Origin: Atopsyche davidsoni
Lineage: Eukaryota > Arthropoda > Insecta > Trichoptera > Hydrobiosidae
Direction: 5' to 3'
Assembly (NCBI GenBank): GCA_022113835.1
Contig: JAILWY010000001.1
Coordinates: forward strand, 11,710,501 to 11,774,500
Length of the DNA stretch: 64,000 nucleotides
Shown: positions 24,110 to 36,474 of the stretch, one piece after another
Numbering within the stretch: position 1 is the first letter of the stretch
Layout of the letters: each line of letters opens with the position of its first letter
The notes under the pieces: generated by a model
Told to the model about the DNA's origin: nothing
Databases searched by the model: none
Seen by the model: the letters and a program-made list of their open reading frames with translations, nothing else
Program-made: the position numbers and the translations under genes

Positions 24110-27100
24110 GCAAAAATACAGTTTATATTTTCACATTCAAGAAAGAGAGTTATTGTTTTACAGTAAATGCTGTGTAATGATTTCCACTATTGTAATGTTA
24201 ATTATTAAAATCAATAATAAACATATATCGTTTATAATTACACAATAATTTACTTCTTTATTAACGAAGTAAAACAGAAGTAATAAAAAAAAACTCCACA
24301 GAGATGTGAAAAAGGTTTATTGCTTTTGTGGATATTAATGAAGGAGTTGACAGGAAATAGACAAAATAAATAGAAAAGCAAAAAATAGTAAATAGAACTA
24401 TTCATTCTGAATTTTTAATTTTACAGGTAAACGACGTCGAAAAAAATAATTTTAACTTTTCAGAAGGGAATTTCGCCATTTGGTACTACGCCTTTGCATA
24501 TACGTACCAACTGCTCAGCGTGAGTTATTTCACCATTGTAGCATATATCACAAGATATCTTTATGTAACTCTTTCACTAGACCAGTTCCGTCTACTGATT
24601 AGACTAAACATAAAGACAGATAGAGTGACAGCCCAGCTGCTAGGGGTCCCTGGAGCATCAAGGTTCTCATAATTACAAAAGACATGCAATGAAAGTAGTG
24701 TTAAGTTGGCACGTCTCACATAATTATTTATGAGATATGAAAGATTAATCCATTCCTAAAACAAAAAATCGTTATGATTAATATTTAGCTTTATGATATG
24801 ACTATACGATCTTTGAGTGTCAATTATTCTTATGTATTTGATTTTGTACTTGAGCCATAAAAAATAACGAACATATAACGTAAAAACAATTGTAAGGCTC
24901 TAAATGAAAACTTGAAATAATAAAGGATCAAAATAAATGTAAAATTTTAACGAAGGATGATATTATTTTTTATGGTAATATTTATGAAAAATCAAGGCAA
25001 TTAAGGACACCTTATATAAATATAATTATTGAGGGTTACGTTAAAAATTAAAATAAACACAAATCGTTTAAGGAACTTTTAGCTTCAAAAAAGAAATGGG
25101 CAAGTGTCCAAGTGTCCTCACTTTTAAGCTCATTACTACATATATTTTGAGACTTCAGTAGTCATTTACTACGAATAGGAGGTTATAAGATTGTAGATGC
25201 TCTTGAGGCAAAAGTGCTTACAAACATAAAAAACCGTCTTTCCTCAGAAAATTTGGCTATTCATATTAGTTATTTAAATTAAAGTAATCTAGATTGATAA
25301 CAGTCTGTAGTGAGTAAACAGATCTTATTTCGTTTTTTGAACGCCATTTTTTTTCAAGAAATATATATATATATTTTTTAAATGAAACAATATACTGCGA
25401 AAACGACAGATGCTTAATTATAGATTAATTTTCTGATATTGGTTCACAAGTCTTTTTACTAGAAAACTTGAGAATCGTATAAACGGAATATAACATATTA
25501 CTTATATAATATACGAAATCAATTGAAAGTGAAAATTTCTAAATGCTGTGACTCATGCAGATTGTGTAGATAGATTATCTCTGTCAAATCTATTAGAATA
25601 TAAGACAGTGCGAAAATCATTAATTCGTATTTGAAATTATACAAATACGCCAAGTTTCTACACATTGCAGGTTTTACAATATGACGAATGGGCGTGGAAT
25701 TGATTCATTTGTGTTCACCGAACGCTTTATGTTTCACATAGCTCACCTGTGTAATATATTACTCTCTATATCGAATCAATATGTGAACACCTAGTATTAT
25801 ATTACTTAAAATGTGCTCTAAGTGTAATAAGCAGATGTTGGTTCCTACTTGTGCAATCTCTAAATTTTATCTGTTCGATATAAAGACAAGAGGAAATTTA
25901 AAATATAAACTTAATACGTTAATGTTGTAAACACAGTGACCTGGTTAGGGAAAACTCAGGGCCGGACTCTTTCATCGCGGAGTCGGGAAAGATCCTGAAA
26001 TGGGATATATTATGAGTCATAAAATTTTACAGTGAAAAATATATATAGTTTTAAGGCATCGCATAATTTCAGCTACTTTGTACCCATTAGTACATAGAAG
26101 TAAGAGTGAGCTTAATTTATTATTACGGTATGATATTTACCATATGTAATAAATAAAAAAGGTTACAAATATAAATTTTACGGATTAAAAAAATAATAAG
26201 CCAGTCTTCCGTGCCTTACTAAGCTTTTTTAAATACTTTCTCCGTGGGATTTTAGACTTTGTTTTCAGTCCGGTACTGGTGTAACTGATATTAGTTCATT
26301 AATCCTAGGAATTTATTGTTTGTATTTTTAAAGTTAACATGATTCATACGCCATTTACGTGTGGAACACAATGTAAAGTTTCGATTGCCGATATATTAAC
26401 CAAGTAACTTTGTGTTTTTATTAAATAAGGCCACGTGATGATGAAGACTTTCTGTCAAAGATTACTTTTTGTTTAGATTGAATATGCAGTCCAGCATCTG
26501 GTATCACAACACTTGCAGTGCAAATTCTACGTTATGCGGCTGCCTTTTGGAGCTCATAACTCATTTGTGACTGTTGCATGGTTGGCATCTTAAAAAAATG
26601 AGTTCAGCTGCCAGATTACACAATTTACTACAAAAATTCAAACATATCATACATATGACTTGTGTAAAATATTGTAATAGTGCTTTTCTTGTTAATACTT
26701 AGTACGCACCCAATTATACAATTCATAAAATTTAAAATAAACTTTTGTTTTGATTCATTCAATTTAATTTATCAATTATACTATTACAAGTATTTTTTAT
26801 AAAAAAAGAAATAAATAATTCAGCAAACGATTGTTTGAAGAAATATCTGAATTAAAAAGTAAAAGAGTTTACTCTCTTTATTAAGTAACAATTGATTAAA
26901 AATTTTACAAAAAATGGAATTGATAATAATATATAACATTTATTTGTAGTTTGTTGTCATTTACAAACATTTTATTAAAACTTTAAAAATAATATTTACA
27001 CTGAATATATTTCATTGAAAAAGTTAAATTTTTTTTGATCATCAGATTTTATTTTTCAGTTCTAGGCCTGTCAGTCTTGCTCCCGGAGAACAAGGGCTTG

Positions 27101-27270
27101 ACAGACATGTGACTTTGGAATTTCAAAAATAAACGAGAGAAAATAATTGTTTCCCATATAAAATCCTTGATACAAATGTCAACAAGTAGACTAAAAAAGT
27201 CGTCCCGCTCTCCGTTACTGCTAATAAGACATCCGTCTGTGAAATCCTTGGAATAAATCAACTACACAAG
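24110..27270. other. AT-rich non-coding DNA
   Basis: There is no gene. A short inverted repeat TTTACTTC/GAAGTAAA lies at 24249-24273. ATTTTACAG|GTAAAC at 24426/24427 is a weak joined-splice-site motif (see findings). A TA run lies near 25360-25374. A short GC-richer stretch at about 25940-26000 has no clear motif. Confidence 0.6.
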
Positions 27271-27273
27271 AAG

Positions 27274-27319
27274 TCTTGGAAAATGTATCAGAGAAATATT
27301 GCTGATACATTTTCTATGA
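27274..27319. repeat. Stem-loop with perfect 13-bp core
   Basis: GAAAATGTATCAG (27279-27291) is perfectly complementary to CTGATACATTTTC (27302-27314) across a 10-nt loop. The stem extends outward by about five more positions with one mismatch and one G-U pair. It folds well as RNA but is shorter than a usual animal pre-miRNA. It matches no miRNA that I recognise. Confidence 0.6.
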
Positions 27320-27945
27320 AGTTACTGATGAATGTTTAACCTTTTAGTTTGTGTAGCACCTTCGGTAGCTATTTATCAAATACATCGCCAAGGTGTGCCG
27401 AGCGACATATTGAGATACTGCAAGTAGATCAGTCAGATATTCCTCTGTCTAAGTACCCTAAGAATTATATTAGAAATCTCAACATAATTACAAAATATAG
27501 ACACGAAATAAAACTATTTAGAACTCATCAAACATCAAAAACAAAATTTATTAGAAAAATGAGTTAATTTCTTACGTTTTTTGTTTTTGGTTATGTTATT
27601 AAGTCACGATTAATTAGAGAATTAAATAAAAAAAATATATCACCACAAATGAATGAAATCATTATCGCATAGATCTACGCGTGTGTTATTTACTTTTTTA
27701 AATATTATACGCTTGGGATACTTGTCACAACCGTAAAGTTTGGAATCAAATGAGTAGATAGTGTTGTAATACAGTTGAATGAATTTATTTCTAAGAATAA
27801 AGCATTATTTCTGACACAGTTTTCTAAGATTTGGATGGAAGTTTTATAAAATGACATTTTACAGGAAATACATAAAAAATATTATAATTCAATTGGTATT
27901 ATAGTAGTTATAGAAAGTATACCGCCAATTGAAAAGCATTGACAC
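27320..27945. other. AT-rich non-coding DNA
   Basis: A 72-codon plus frame at 27349-27567 shows no recognisable domain. Nothing else is seen. Confidence 0.55.
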
Positions 27946-27949
27946 AGTA

Positions 27950-28170
27950 AACCGTTGAGATCCAACATCATCCACGTTCCGGAAGCGAGGCTTTTTCTAT
28001 GGGCTTTCCGCACGAGCTGTTTTCTCACAACTTCTGGGATATAAACTCTCCTCCTCCCGGCTTTCATGCCTGAGGCGTTTATTCATAAACAATAACGTTT
28101 GCGTCAGTAAAAAGACCCGGAGCCGTAATCTCAGAGCGCATTATCTCCATAAATATTAAAGAAGTTGACT
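27950..28170. promoter_or_regulatory. Candidate regulatory island
   Basis: A GC-richer island with GTTCCGGAAGCG (27976-27987), the same 12-mer as in the island at 11.03 kb, and the forkhead-type word ATAAACAATAACG near 28085. A 61-codon minus frame (27882-28067) overlaps its left half without a recognisable domain. Regulatory function is inferred only. Confidence 0.35.
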
Positions 28171-28174
28171 GAAA

Positions 28175-29125
28175 TACGCGTGTCTGTGAACTACACGATG
28201 TACTGCCATTTTTCATGCAACCATCGTTTATGTTAGACTTATAGATTTTCGTGCTCTGCTACTGCTAATAAAGCAGCGATTTATGTACATCGTAAGGCAT
28301 TTTTTTTTTATATTTACTTGTACGCAGTAAATTTCAGCTTTATATGTTTATTTCAACTTTATATTAAAAAAAGTATTATACGTATTATATCATTAAATAA
28401 ATTAACTTTTTTGCCATTTACTCCAGTTTCATTACATAAAAGTTTTCTGGTGTTCCATGGTTATTGAAAGAAAAGATAAATTTTTGTATTTTCAATAAAA
28501 AAAATTTATATGTTATAAATACTTATATAACTTTTTCTTGCACTTGAATTCATTAATATTACCAATTCATTTAAAACGAGTTATGCTTAAATAGTGTGCG
28601 CATGTACTTATCAGTCAAGAAACCCTGAATTTGAACCAAGAAAAGACACTTTCATTACGTAAAATTCTGTAAAAAATGTAAAATGTTTTTTAATTCATGT
28701 GTAATGATTATCTATATTTATTAGTGGATTAATTTTTTTGCCGTAAAAATATGTGCCTATAATATATGGCTTATTATGCATTACTGTTGTAAGTAAGCAC
28801 AAAACCATGAGTATGCTAAAATAAAAAAAAACAATCTAAAAAAACCTTAGTTAAAATGTATCTGAGGGTTAATTGGCAATGGACTAAGTATGGCACTTAA
28901 TAGTTAACAGCTATGGGATGATAAATAATTTTCTGAAGAATTGACTTTTTATTTATTGTGTATAACGATACATTAATAAAACGATTGATCCAACATTTTT
29001 AGTGCAAAGTGCAAACAAAAATACGGAAAACTATTATTATATAAATGTGAATATTGATTCATAATTTTAATAATATTTTTAAAGCTACTATAAATAATCT
29101 AATCACAAAGTGTTTTATAAGTTGC
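28175..29125. other. AT-rich non-coding DNA
   Basis: Nothing of note. Confidence 0.65.
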
Positions 29126-29129
29126 TAAT

Positions 29130-29440
29130 TTAATTTACGATGCAAATAATCACGAGCGAGGCCAGCTGTTCGCTTGTTCCTACGGGTGTAATAACTTCAT
29201 GTAAAGATATTACACGCGGTCATGTTAAGGTGAAATACAATTAACAAGATATCAATAACTAGAAACGAGGCAGAGGTGTGCCGGCGTCGCCCCAGCCGTC
29301 GAGACAGCTTCCAATAGCACTTGCCTGTACAAGATAGGGGAACCTCGGAGGTAATCGAACGAATTGTTAGCTTCCTGGCAACGGCGTCCATATTAGGTGT
29401 TATTACGTACAGAGTACAAATTTAACACCTGAACAGTTAA
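29130..29440. promoter_or_regulatory. Candidate regulatory island with POU and CArG motifs
   Basis: A GC-richer island about 300 bp long. It contains ATGCAAAT (29140-29147, the POU octamer) and CCATATTAGG (29388-29397, a perfect CArG box for SRF/MEF2-type MADS factors). CCTGGCAAC (29374-29382), just before the CArG box, is like an RFX half-site. Frames are short (64 codons, minus, 29197-29391). Several strong motifs in one compact, less biased block make it one of the better enhancer candidates here. Confidence 0.4.
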
Positions 29441-29444
29441 CTAT

Positions 29445-32400
29445 TAACGCTCTTGTATGAACAACGCCGACAGCGTAGTAACTGATAGTTCGACAGGAGT
29501 TAGCGTAGCATACTTGGTAAAACAGAATATCTGACATACTCAGTGTTAAATAACTTATCAAACGATACATTTCATGTACAATGTTAAGTTTTAAAACTAC
29601 GCGAATATATATATATATTTATTTCTAGTACTTTTTATATATAGAATTCAATAAAATGATTTGTAAAGCTTCAAAAATGCGTCACTTACACAGGGAGATT
29701 TCTCACGCTCATCGTGAAAAAAAATCAAGAATGATCGAGATGTTTGAATGAAAAATAAATGTAATGAAATTTTATTAATAATTGTATAGAATGGGTAGCA
29801 AAAAAGCAATGTCAACATGTTGTTTTACATAAATAACTATTATTGTTTTATAATAAGTCATGTTTCTAGAACGATATCTAACAATAAACATTAAATATAT
29901 GTTTATAGTGTTTAAACTGTTTCTATATTTAAATAAGGTCTCCATAAGATGATTTAAGGAAAGATTGTTATTTGTCATAGTGAGCTCAATGAGTTTTGCT
30001 GTATTTAAAAACAATTCGAGTTTTTTCAACGATGAAAAACTGCATCGAAATCAAACAGGGTTAAGTACATTTTTTTGTTACTTCATTAACAGGTTAATCT
30101 TTTTCCTATCCAAATCAGAAGCATGGCAATCATAAAATATGCTTTGATATACAAAATAGAAAAAAATATATAAAGTTTGAATTATTATGATAGTTGGTGG
30201 TTATTTAAACGGTGTAAACTTTTAAAAATGAATACCCATATACATATTTAGACGATAAAGGAAACGTGACATTTCAATATTATTTTTATGTCGTGTTAGA
30301 TCAGTGTTTTATTAAATTTAATATATTAAAATCTATACTAGTAACTCATAGGGCATGTTTGTAATAATTATATGTTGAAGATGTGGTGAACTTTGAACAA
30401 GGACATCAAAAGTTTTTAAAAAAGGTAGCTAAATCGTGGCTGAAATATTAACAGAACATCGTTATTATCTCACACTTTCAAAATATGCAAAATTAATTTG
30501 CTGGCCATGATGCCTAATACTGGAGATCCTATAACTAATTGAATGTTTTGTAAGTAATTATTATTTCAAATTGCTTGAATACTCATAAATATTAAGAACA
30601 TCAAAGTCAATTCAATTAATGTTATTTACATGTAAAAAAAATATCAATGTCAAGGAGAATTAAATAAACATGGTTTTCGATACAGGAATTGCATTCAAGA
30701 ACATTTATTAATGTTATAAATTAGATGTAATTGCACGTAATTTTTTCTTGGCCAACATACTGAAATTTGAAGGTTCAATGAAGATTTGCTAGGAAAATGT
30801 TAGCAAAGCACGTCTTGAGGTAATCAAATTATGTGTCCTTACATCCAATGGGAGTAGAACTTCCGACCGAAGGTTTCTAATTTAAAATTACTCAGTTATA
30901 TCTGACTCCATCAAGTCGTGAACTTCAGAAGTGTACCAAGTAAGCGCCAAACGGTCACGATGCAGCAGCTAAATTTATTATGCCAAAATTAAATCAAATT
31001 TGTATTTTTGATTACTTTGACTATGATTTATTCAGAAGTATTATATTTAAATTAGATAGCAATGAAAAATGTTATTAACAAATGACATGGAATATTTATA
31101 TGAATAAATAAAACATAACTTTGCACGGTGGATAAATTGAAATAAAAATTGCATTAAATAAATTTATATTTTGATTTATTAATTTAAGATCTTGTATTAA
31201 AAAAAAATTGAAAGTTCAATTAAATAAATAGATCTAGTCCTTGGATTATTCATTGTATGAATGAAATTTATTTCCAAAATATTTATTTTGTATCATTGCG
31301 ACATAAAAACAGAAAAATGAATATACTTTTAATGAATATCAAATATTTGTATTATGCGTTAAATATATAATTAAGATCACCAGGGCACTATTTGAGTTAG
31401 CTTTTTAATATATTTTTAAATAGAATGTTTATAATTACGCCCTTTATGCATTTGGTGGTACCAATTCTTGATTAAGCAGTTGTAATTATATTTATGACAT
31501 CCATAAAGCTGTTCTGCGTTGTTGTAAGAACACAGTTTAAGTTATATCATTTACCATCTTGAATAGCTACTTAACAAAAACATAGCTCGTTAAAATTTAT
31601 AGGTTAAAATAGCCGGGAGATGTGTGAGCATAAATTTTTCTTGTCATTTCAAATATACTGAACACTTAAAACGCATTGTTAACCTTGCTGTATAGAGCAT
31701 ATCTTTAAATCTTATTAAGTACATACCAATGATAATTAAAGTGAGCCGTAGTAATTTATCTGTAGGGCTTATGTTTTATTCCTGTCAAGAAGGAATCACG
31801 ATCGGATAAATTAAGTGGTTACAATTGAAGGCTATGCATGTGAATGTTAGTGTAAATCTCAAGAGAATCAGAAGTATAGGTTCAATTAATTTATTAGGGC
31901 TTGCTATCAATTAACAGCACTTGTTATTGACGGGATCATAACGTATTACATAGCTGTTTCTGTAAAGAAGTCGTGTTTCATGTCTGCTCTACCACAGAAA
32001 TAAATATAATCCAGATAACTATCTTAAGAGTTATAGGTTAAGTATATGAACTCATTGTTAAACTAAAAGCAATTTAATTTTCCATGTTAGAATGCGGATA
32101 CATAGAATCAAACAATTACTGTACATATATTGAATATGAACAATTTTGAATAAAAAATCTAGAAATAGGCTTTATTAAAGAAAAATAGACCAAATAGCCT
32201 CAAGTTCCTTAATTTCATAATAAAATAACGAGTCTGAACATTTCCCCCAATTTTGATTTTGATTTATTAATCATTGCGTTTTTAATATTTTAAAGTAAAA
32301 AAAATGTATTTAAAAAACCAAGTTATTTTTTGACCAAATGTTTCTTCAAGCTTTTCTAAATGTATTATCTCAATATTTATTAAGTCGTATGTATCGCATA

Positions 32401-33635
32401 TTGTATTCAGTAGACACGTGGCAATTATTTTATTTACACGGTTGGTGGCGCGGATATTGATTGGAATTTTTCTGGCATATTTTCACTTTTATTTGCACTC
32501 GTGATTGTTTCAGTGAGATCGTTAAAGTTCCAAAGCATCGCGAGGCTATTATAATACTCAGGGCCGTATGGTACATTTTCTTAATATGACTTAAGTTTTC
32601 GAAAAACCACCCCATAAATATTTGAAAAGCCACCCTTCAAAGCAGAACTATCAAAACGTAACACGTATTATTGTCTTTTGTGATGTTTGATGCCTCAGAT
32701 CAAAAATCTGACTATTGCAACGATGCACCTGGACCATAAACCGAAATCAAATTGTGCCAAAAGCGTTTAGGCAGAGGCGTGCGGTAAATTAGAAATACTA
32801 AGCATCGATATCGAAATAATTCAGACCGATATAGAAAAGCGTTGCGTAAAGATTTTTAATTGTTGAATGGTTCACATTGTATTTTTATTTCGCTACTTTT
32901 GCCGCCCCCATACAGTCCCGCCCGATGCGATCGCCTCTCTGCCTCATAGCATAGCACAGCCCTGATAATAAATATCTAACACATTAAAAAAAAGATCAGC
33001 CAAGCATAAGGAAATATACATTTTAGAATATTTACAGTCGGCGGAATTGCGGAAGAACCGATTGTGGTTGACAAATTAGGTTTTTTACTACGCGATTTCT
33101 ATTATTAAAAATTATTCCAAACTCCGAAGGACAATTTGCATTATTGTTGCTCGTAATACACGTGTAAAAAACGAAACAAAGCATAATATTGCAATACTTG
33201 TGAAATGTGCCTCAATTACTTCGAAACAGAATCGATCACTTCTACGATACGAATATACGAAATTATGGTCTTGACATGTTGGTTTTAATTATTACAGTTT
33301 GAAAGTGATTTGATTATTACTAAGTACACAGTAAAGTTATTTTTTTGTAAATATTAATTTAAACGTATTATGTGGTATTGTTTCTCTTGATTTATTGTTA
33401 TAAATTCAATTAAAATATTATAAAGAGTTTGTTCAATACAGGTGCAAATCTTAATGAGTAAGCAAATGTGAATGAGTATGAAAGAACATATTTATATTGA
33501 GGTTTAAATTGCACAGGCAAAGTGAATATTGAATAAAGGCAGCCAATTGACAAATGTTCACAGTGACCCAGATACCTATTGAAAGAGACTCAGTGAGTAA
33601 TCTAAAAGCTATTGTACCCGAGGTATTCTGTGCAT
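29445..33635. other. AT-rich non-coding desert
   Basis: About 4 kb without a gene. It contains a TA run at about 29604-29618 and a short GC-rich patch near 32898-32950. Frames such as 29775-30029 (84 codons, minus) have no domain. Confidence 0.65.
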
Positions 33636-33639
33636 AGGT

Positions 33640-33830
33640 GAAGATCAACCGGTCTGAGAGGTTATTGGTTCATGGTCGACTGTTCGTTTGCGCTCATGTC
33701 CATATAATGCTTCTGTTGTCATGTAAATAAATAGCTCCGGTGCATTCAACGTGCGACACAGGATACACATAACAATTAATAGTGTAAGCGATAAACCATT
33801 TTCAGACCTAGTTCACCTACGTAAAACGGA
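33640..33830. other. GC-richer island, candidate conserved non-coding element
   Basis: A short island of balanced composition. No reading frame or decisive motif is seen. Confidence 0.25.
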
Positions 33831-33834
33831 TTTA

Positions 33835-34790
33835 TTTCAGATCTCTGTGAATAAGTGTTTAAAAAAAAAAAATATCATCACCCGTGTTTAGTTATCTAAG
33901 TACATATTTTTTTATTATATTTCGTGAAAATCAAATGTGATGGATTGTATTTAATAAAATGTTATGCGGTATTAGCAATGCATGATTAATAGATTAGTTA
34001 TTTATGAATAAGACAAGAGTTAGAACTATTATTTGCTGGGTTAGTAATATAAAATAGATAGACCCAATTTCCGAGATCTGCAACAGTAGAATTCTTGTTT
34101 AGGTTTTACAAAGGTTGCAATAGGAGATTGCTAAATATAGAAAATCGATGTGAAGGCGTCTCACACTTCTTGCAAAACAATATTAGGTGTATAATTATTA
34201 TAATGATTCATGATAATTATTTAATTATCCATCGCGCGCTATTGCTCAATATGACACAATGTAAAAAAAATGAAAATAAATCATATCAATACAATGACAA
34301 AAACGTAGGCAAATCGACAATCATTCAACACAATATATTTTAATAAGGACATTCTAAAGATATTTCTATTAATAGAGAATTACTCGAGTTAATTATAAAA
34401 TAATAATTACAATAAAATATGTATGTGTAAGTTTAATTGAAAAATATGGCTTTGTAAAAGTATGTATCAATAAGAAGGCATGCTTCTGTATAAATATAAT
34501 ATAAAAATCACAAAATATAGACCAGACAAGCTTTTACGCTGACAACTTCAAGATTCAAGAAATTCAAGGTCAGATATTCTGAAAACCTGAAATTTTACAG
34601 AGGAGCAATAGGAACTGTGTGCAGTTTGATACGTATACAAAATAAAGCTTACTGTGTTTAGAGAAAACACACAGAATATAAATAAAAAAACTTTTTTCTT
34701 TCTATAAATTTGAGAGACACTGCATCGATGTCATTTAGGAATTACCGTTAATATTATTTTTTAAATTTAAAAAAAAATAATTTTAACAAC
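33835..34790. other. AT-rich non-coding DNA
   Basis: An 82-codon plus frame (34095-34343) has low-complexity content and no domain. Nothing else. Confidence 0.6.
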
Positions 34791-34794
34791 GATG

Positions 34795-34980
34795 GCATCG
34801 CATTTACCTGAAGTATAAGACAATACACGGTGAAACAAACGCGATCGTCTTCCACAAAAGGTGAGGCAGTTGCCCGGAATGCCTGCGCTGGTGGGCACAC
34901 AACACTGAGTAGTCGTGAAAAATCTCACCACATTACTTAAGGTGACACCCAACGTGGTATTTGACCTTGTTCGGTATGAA
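34795..34980 (-). other. GC-richer island with a donor-like splice motif
   Basis: On the minus strand a balanced block ends at ACTTCAG|GTAAATG (around 34811/34810), which is a fair 5' splice site. A 61-codon frame (34767-34952, minus) spans it. The peptide resembles nothing I know. It could be a small untranslated exon or conserved non-coding DNA. Confidence 0.25.
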
Positions 34981-34984
34981 TTAA

Positions 34985-35090
34985 TCGTATTGTCTGCCTT
35001 ATAAATGGATACACCAGAACGGCTTCTTAAGTATCCGAGGTGCCGGCTCGAGTCCTACGCTCCGGCGATAAGATCCAAGATAAAAGAGCT
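34985..35090 (+). repeat. tRNA-derived SINE-like relic
   Basis: GGCTCGAGTCC (35045-35055) fits box B apart from one base. A box-A-like word lies upstream near 34994-35008 but is weak. The block is GC-richer than its flanks, as old SINE heads in AT-rich genomes often are. Confidence 0.35.
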
Positions 35091-35094
35091 TGGG

Positions 35095-36395
35095 CTTACG
35101 GCTTATATAAACATTTACAAATGGGCTTAATGAAGCTTTATGTTACGATGGGTTTAAATTTTACGCGCAGAGTGGTGTTTGATCCTTAAAAGAAAAATAC
35201 ATGAAATGTCTAAACACATGTTAGATATTGTAGTTATTACATTTGATTGCAATTTGAATGTACTTGTTAAAGGTTTAGTGTTCATGATTATTATAATGAC
35301 GCTTCTTCAAGGCATGAACTAAATAAGAGTTGTGAATGGTACACGTCTCATGCTAATTAGGTGATGCTTGTCGACGTTATTAACATTTAATATTTCTTAG
35401 TAAATCGTATCATTGAAACTAGAAATTGAATTTTTGGAAATGCCTCCCGAAGATTTATTTATACCTGTAAATAGAATTGCTTAAAAAAACATAAAATTAT
35501 AACCTTATATATTTATTAGTTTGGCTGACCTTACAGTGTTTTTAAGCTTAATTTTAAATGTACAAAAAAATAACCAAAAAAATTATTACACCTTGTTTTG
35601 TGCGTTGTAAAAATTGTACAAAGAGTTACCAAATATTTTTTTCGAATTATTATGACTGTCATTACAAATAATTAGTACACCGTGTTGTTCAATGATAAGA
35701 ATAAATCCTGTTGATATTAATTACACGAAAAAATGAATTTAAAAAAAACTCATTGGTTTCTATTAATGTTTGATCCAATAAGGCTGATTGCTGATAAATA
35801 AAAAGTGTTGATATATCAAATGTGACACCGATCGATAAATCACATCTTACGGCGGGCCAGATGTACAAAAGTAATGGCCCGAGCTCTGTGACATATCGGC
35901 ACTGTTCAATCTGACCAGGTAATAGATCCGTAAATTAAAAAAAGCACCGAGTTCACAATATGGTACACCATATAAAATATTTGCTAGTTGATTAAGTATT
36001 AATTTTTGACCTTCGATTAATGAGTTAAAATTCCTTTGGTCACGATATGTTTTGTAGAGCAACTGTGACTGTGGATTTTTTTACTGTGGAACTTTCTGTT
36101 TAGTTTGATTTTTTATCAAAAAAAATCAATTTTATTCCATCTTATAATTTTTATTACTTTTATACCATATGACCCTTCACTCTTAATAGTATTTATAAAT
36201 ATATTAAATTTAAATCTTGTGACTGTGTGTGAAGCGCCTATTTTTTTTTATTTAAAAATAAAATTAACTGCTCAAAAAGTAATAGATTAGTTTAAAGTTT
36301 CAATTATTTTAAAATTGTAAAAAAATAATTTAAAGTGGTAATTTCAATCTGAAAATTTTAAGATTGATTTTTGTGTAGAACTTTCACCGTAAAGA
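35095..36395. other. AT-rich non-coding DNA
   Basis: Nothing of note. Confidence 0.65.
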
Positions 36396-36399
36396 TACA

Positions 36400-36470
36400 A
36401 AGTGTGGTCACCCGCGCGGGGCCCAGTGACAGCGGTAGCCCATATGACCCGCGGTTTTTTGCGGGTTTGT
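36400..36470. repeat. Short GC-rich island with hairpin
   Basis: A GC-rich patch inside AT-rich DNA containing ACCCGCGCGGGGCCC and then ACCCGC (36447-36452) paired with GCGGGT (36461-36466) around a GT-rich loop. It may be the surviving end of a mobile element. Two frames cross it on opposite strands, and neither looks coding. Confidence 0.35.
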
Positions 36471-36474
36471 TTAA

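Noticed and set aside
34095..34343. 82-codon plus frame
   Set aside because: Rich in N, I and K, as expected from AT-rich translation.
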